Assembly (NCBI RefSeq): GCF_017812015.1
Contig: NZ_JADQTN010000001.1
Span: 474,501 to 538,500 of the forward strand
From: Pontixanthobacter sp. CEM42
GTDB taxonomy: Bacteria; Pseudomonadota; Alphaproteobacteria; Sphingomonadales; Sphingomonadaceae
Direction of reading: 5' to 3'
DNA length: 64,000 nucleotides
Shown piece after piece: positions 62,769 to 64,000 of this stretch. The notes beneath the pieces are model-generated. The model was not told where the DNA came from. It saw only the letters and a list, made by a program, of their open reading frames with translations, and ran no database searches. Numbering within the stretch: the first letter of the stretch is position 1; each line of letters begins with the position of its first letter. Both the position numbers and the translations under genes were made by a program.

Positions 62769-63611
62769 CTATTGTTTGAAGGCCCAGCGCAGCGTTCGTC
62801 CGACGGTATGTGTGGCGATCTTCGTCGGCAGCAGCGACAGGCCGGGTTGCTTAAGACCGAGCATCGGGCGCGCAAAGGATGGCAGTAAATCGACAGCTGC
62901 CGTGCCGAGCATTGTCTGGACCCCGGGAGGAGTGCCTTTTGGCCGCTGGTTGAGAACCAGATCGGCCACTTCGCGCGCTTCGGTGGAGCCTGTCAGATCA
63001 TCGCGAAATTCGTTGAACAACGCTTCCGCCTCAGCCTTCGTTTCGGGCACGGGATCGGCGCCCAACTTGCGAGCGATTACGGCGAACTGGCGGAAATACT
63101 CGTCTTGATCGGCATATGTCATCGCCGGGTTCACATAGTGTAGGTAAGCTTCCAGAAAACTGAGCGCTTCAGCGACGTGAACCCATGCCAAAGTGCGCGG
63201 GTCCTGTGCGGAATAGGGCGTGCCATCGGGCAATGTGCCGCCCACCTGCGCATGGATGCGGTTGACGCGGCCAATGATCTTCTCGGCCTCGTCACGGTGA
63301 CCGAATGTTGTGATCGCAATAAACCGCGCAGTGCGCCGCAATCGGCCATGCATATCTTGGCGAAAATTGGAGTGGTCGAGCACGCCGTGCAGTGCAGGCG
63401 GATGCAACATCTGCAACAGCAGGCTGCGAATACCACCGACCGTCATCGACACCGCGTCTGCATGAACGAGGCGGATCGGCGAGTCTTTGGCGAACAGTGC
63501 ATCATCTGATGGCGGGACGGGTTCTTGTCCCTTTTCGACATCATTGAACACCGCGCGAACGCGGCCGACCAATCGGTTGCGAACAAATTCGGATGGGCTG
63601 GGGCGTGGCAC
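62769..63611 (-). CDS. Oxygenase MpaB family (DUF2236) protein
   Basis: The product is 280 residues. VGGIRSLLLQMLHPPALHGVLDHSNFRQDMHGRLRRTARFIAITTFGHRDEAEKIIGRVNRIHAQVGG (about 58-125) contains the H-P-x-x-x-x-G-V and R-x-x-R-T motifs typical of MpaB/Lcp-like heme oxygenase proteins. The heme-ligand histidine is in WVHVAEALSFLEAY. Substrate unknown; family members include rubber-oxygenase relatives. It is divergent from the cupin gene at the right edge. Confidence 0.87.
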   Translation of the reverse strand: MPRPSPSEFVRNRLVGRVRAVFNDVEKGQEPVPPSDDALFAKDSPIRLVHADAVSMTVGGIRSLLLQMLHPPALHGVLDHSNFRQDMHGRLRRTARFIAITTFGHRDEAEKIIGRVNRIHAQVGGTLPDGTPYSAQDPRTLAWVHVAEALSFLEAYLHYVNPAMTYADQDEYFRQFAVIARKLGADPVPETKAEAEALFNEFRDDLTGSTEAREVADLVLNQRPKGTPPGVQTMLGTAAVDLLPSFARPMLGLKQPGLSLLPTKIATHTVGRTLRWAFKQ

Positions 63612-63702
63612 CAGCTTGTTATGCGGTACTAACTTGAAACCGCCAAGTTGAATTCACGCGCTCAAGTCGCCAATTCGGTTTTGAGGGCAATGGAGCAATG
63701 TG

Positions 63703-64000
63703 ATGAAGATCAACGCCGATTTCGACCAACGCGTGATCGTGCATAGCGATCAGATCGATTGGGTGCCGTCACCCATGGCCGGTGTTGATCGCCGAATGCT
63801 GGACCGGATCGGTGGGGAGGTGGCGCGGGCGACCTCAATCGTCCGCTACGCGCCCGGCAGCAGCTTTCCCGAACATACCCATGGCGGCGGTGAAGAATTC
63901 ATAGTTCTGGAGGGCGTGTTTCAGGACGAGCATGGTGACTATCCCGCCGGCACATATGTCCGCAACCCGCCGACGACCCATCATGTGCCGGGATCAGAAC
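63703..64000 (+). CDS. Cupin protein, ChrR-like (3' end outside window)
   Basis: The visible 99 residues start [20 protein letters not shown]. The cupin motif [52 protein letters not shown] is complete. H-T-H and E are metal ligands. This pattern is that of the ChrR cupin-like domain found in anti-sigma factors and in stand-alone proteins; no zinc-binding N-domain is seen here, so it is not a full ChrR. Confidence 0.82.
   Translation, partial: MKINADFDQRVIVHSDQIDWVPSPMAGVDRRMLDRIGGEVARATSIVRYAPGSSFPEHTHGGGEEFIVLEGVFQDEHGDYPAGTYVRNPPTTHHVPGSE

Noticed and set aside
1-64000. CRISPR arrays, insertion sequences or prophage
   Set aside because: No regularly spaced repeats, transposase, integrase or phage structural genes seen.

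Overview
The window reads as chromosome of an alphaproteobacterium of the Sphingomonadales, probably close to Erythrobacter/Altererythrobacter. This rests on gene content and order (hisG-hisD-nusB-thiL beside a K+-independent hppA; infA-maf-RNase E/G-yacG-tRNA-Phe; mipZ instead of minCDE), two very large TonB-dependent receptors, and GANTC sites of the CcrM type. I had no database access, so all names come from motifs, length and context.

Positions 1-4900 hold housekeeping and lipid genes: an M16 peptidase cut by the left edge, a YegS/DAG kinase-like protein, purC, an enoyl-CoA hydratase and a dienoyl-CoA reductase-like SDR. Positions 4900-32500 form one large carbohydrate-utilisation island. 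It contains secreted or lipoprotein glycosidases (DUF5060-type, GH3, GH5), a gluconate branch (SMP-30 gluconolactonase, GntP, gluconokinase), a GPH-type sugar symporter and a LacI regulator. A leftward operon carries a glucoside-3-dehydrogenase-like GMC enzyme with its small subunit, an MFS transporter, two sugar isomerase/epimerase-like TIM barrels and a Gfo/Idh/MocA oxidoreductase. A divergent operon of four tandem tryptophan-halogenase-like flavoproteins follows, one of them degenerate, and leads into a 1050-residue TonB-dependent receptor. Three near-identical palindromes (TTGACAA-NN-TTGTCAA type) precede three transcription units of the island and are the likely operators of the LacI protein.

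Positions 32500-38100 hold tRNA-Phe, yacG, an RNase E/G-like gene, maf, an infA with a glycine/proline tail, and a second TonB receptor whose barrel contains a duplicated cysteine-bearing module. Positions 38100-47000 hold an esterase, a WS/DGAT acyltransferase with a histone-H1-like lysine tail, mipZ and uvrC. The mipZ-uvrC promoter region has five GANTC sites and a perfect DnaA box. An AT-richer reverse transcriptase gene broken by one in-frame TAA and a carotenoid oxygenase follow.

Positions 47000-64000 hold a universal stress protein behind a perfect FNR/FixK box, tesB, a JmjC-like cupin with a GNAT protein, hppA, thiL (apparently starting at CTG), nusB, hisD, hisG, DUF2332, an epoxide-hydrolase-like protein, an SDR, bolA and a J-domain protein. 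Small VOC/GST/DUF1428/MpaB-type proteins follow, and a cupin is cut by the right edge.

The most unusual elements are the halogenase array linked to sugar uptake, the TonB receptor with the duplicated insertion, the interrupted reverse transcriptase and the methylation-site cluster at mipZ.
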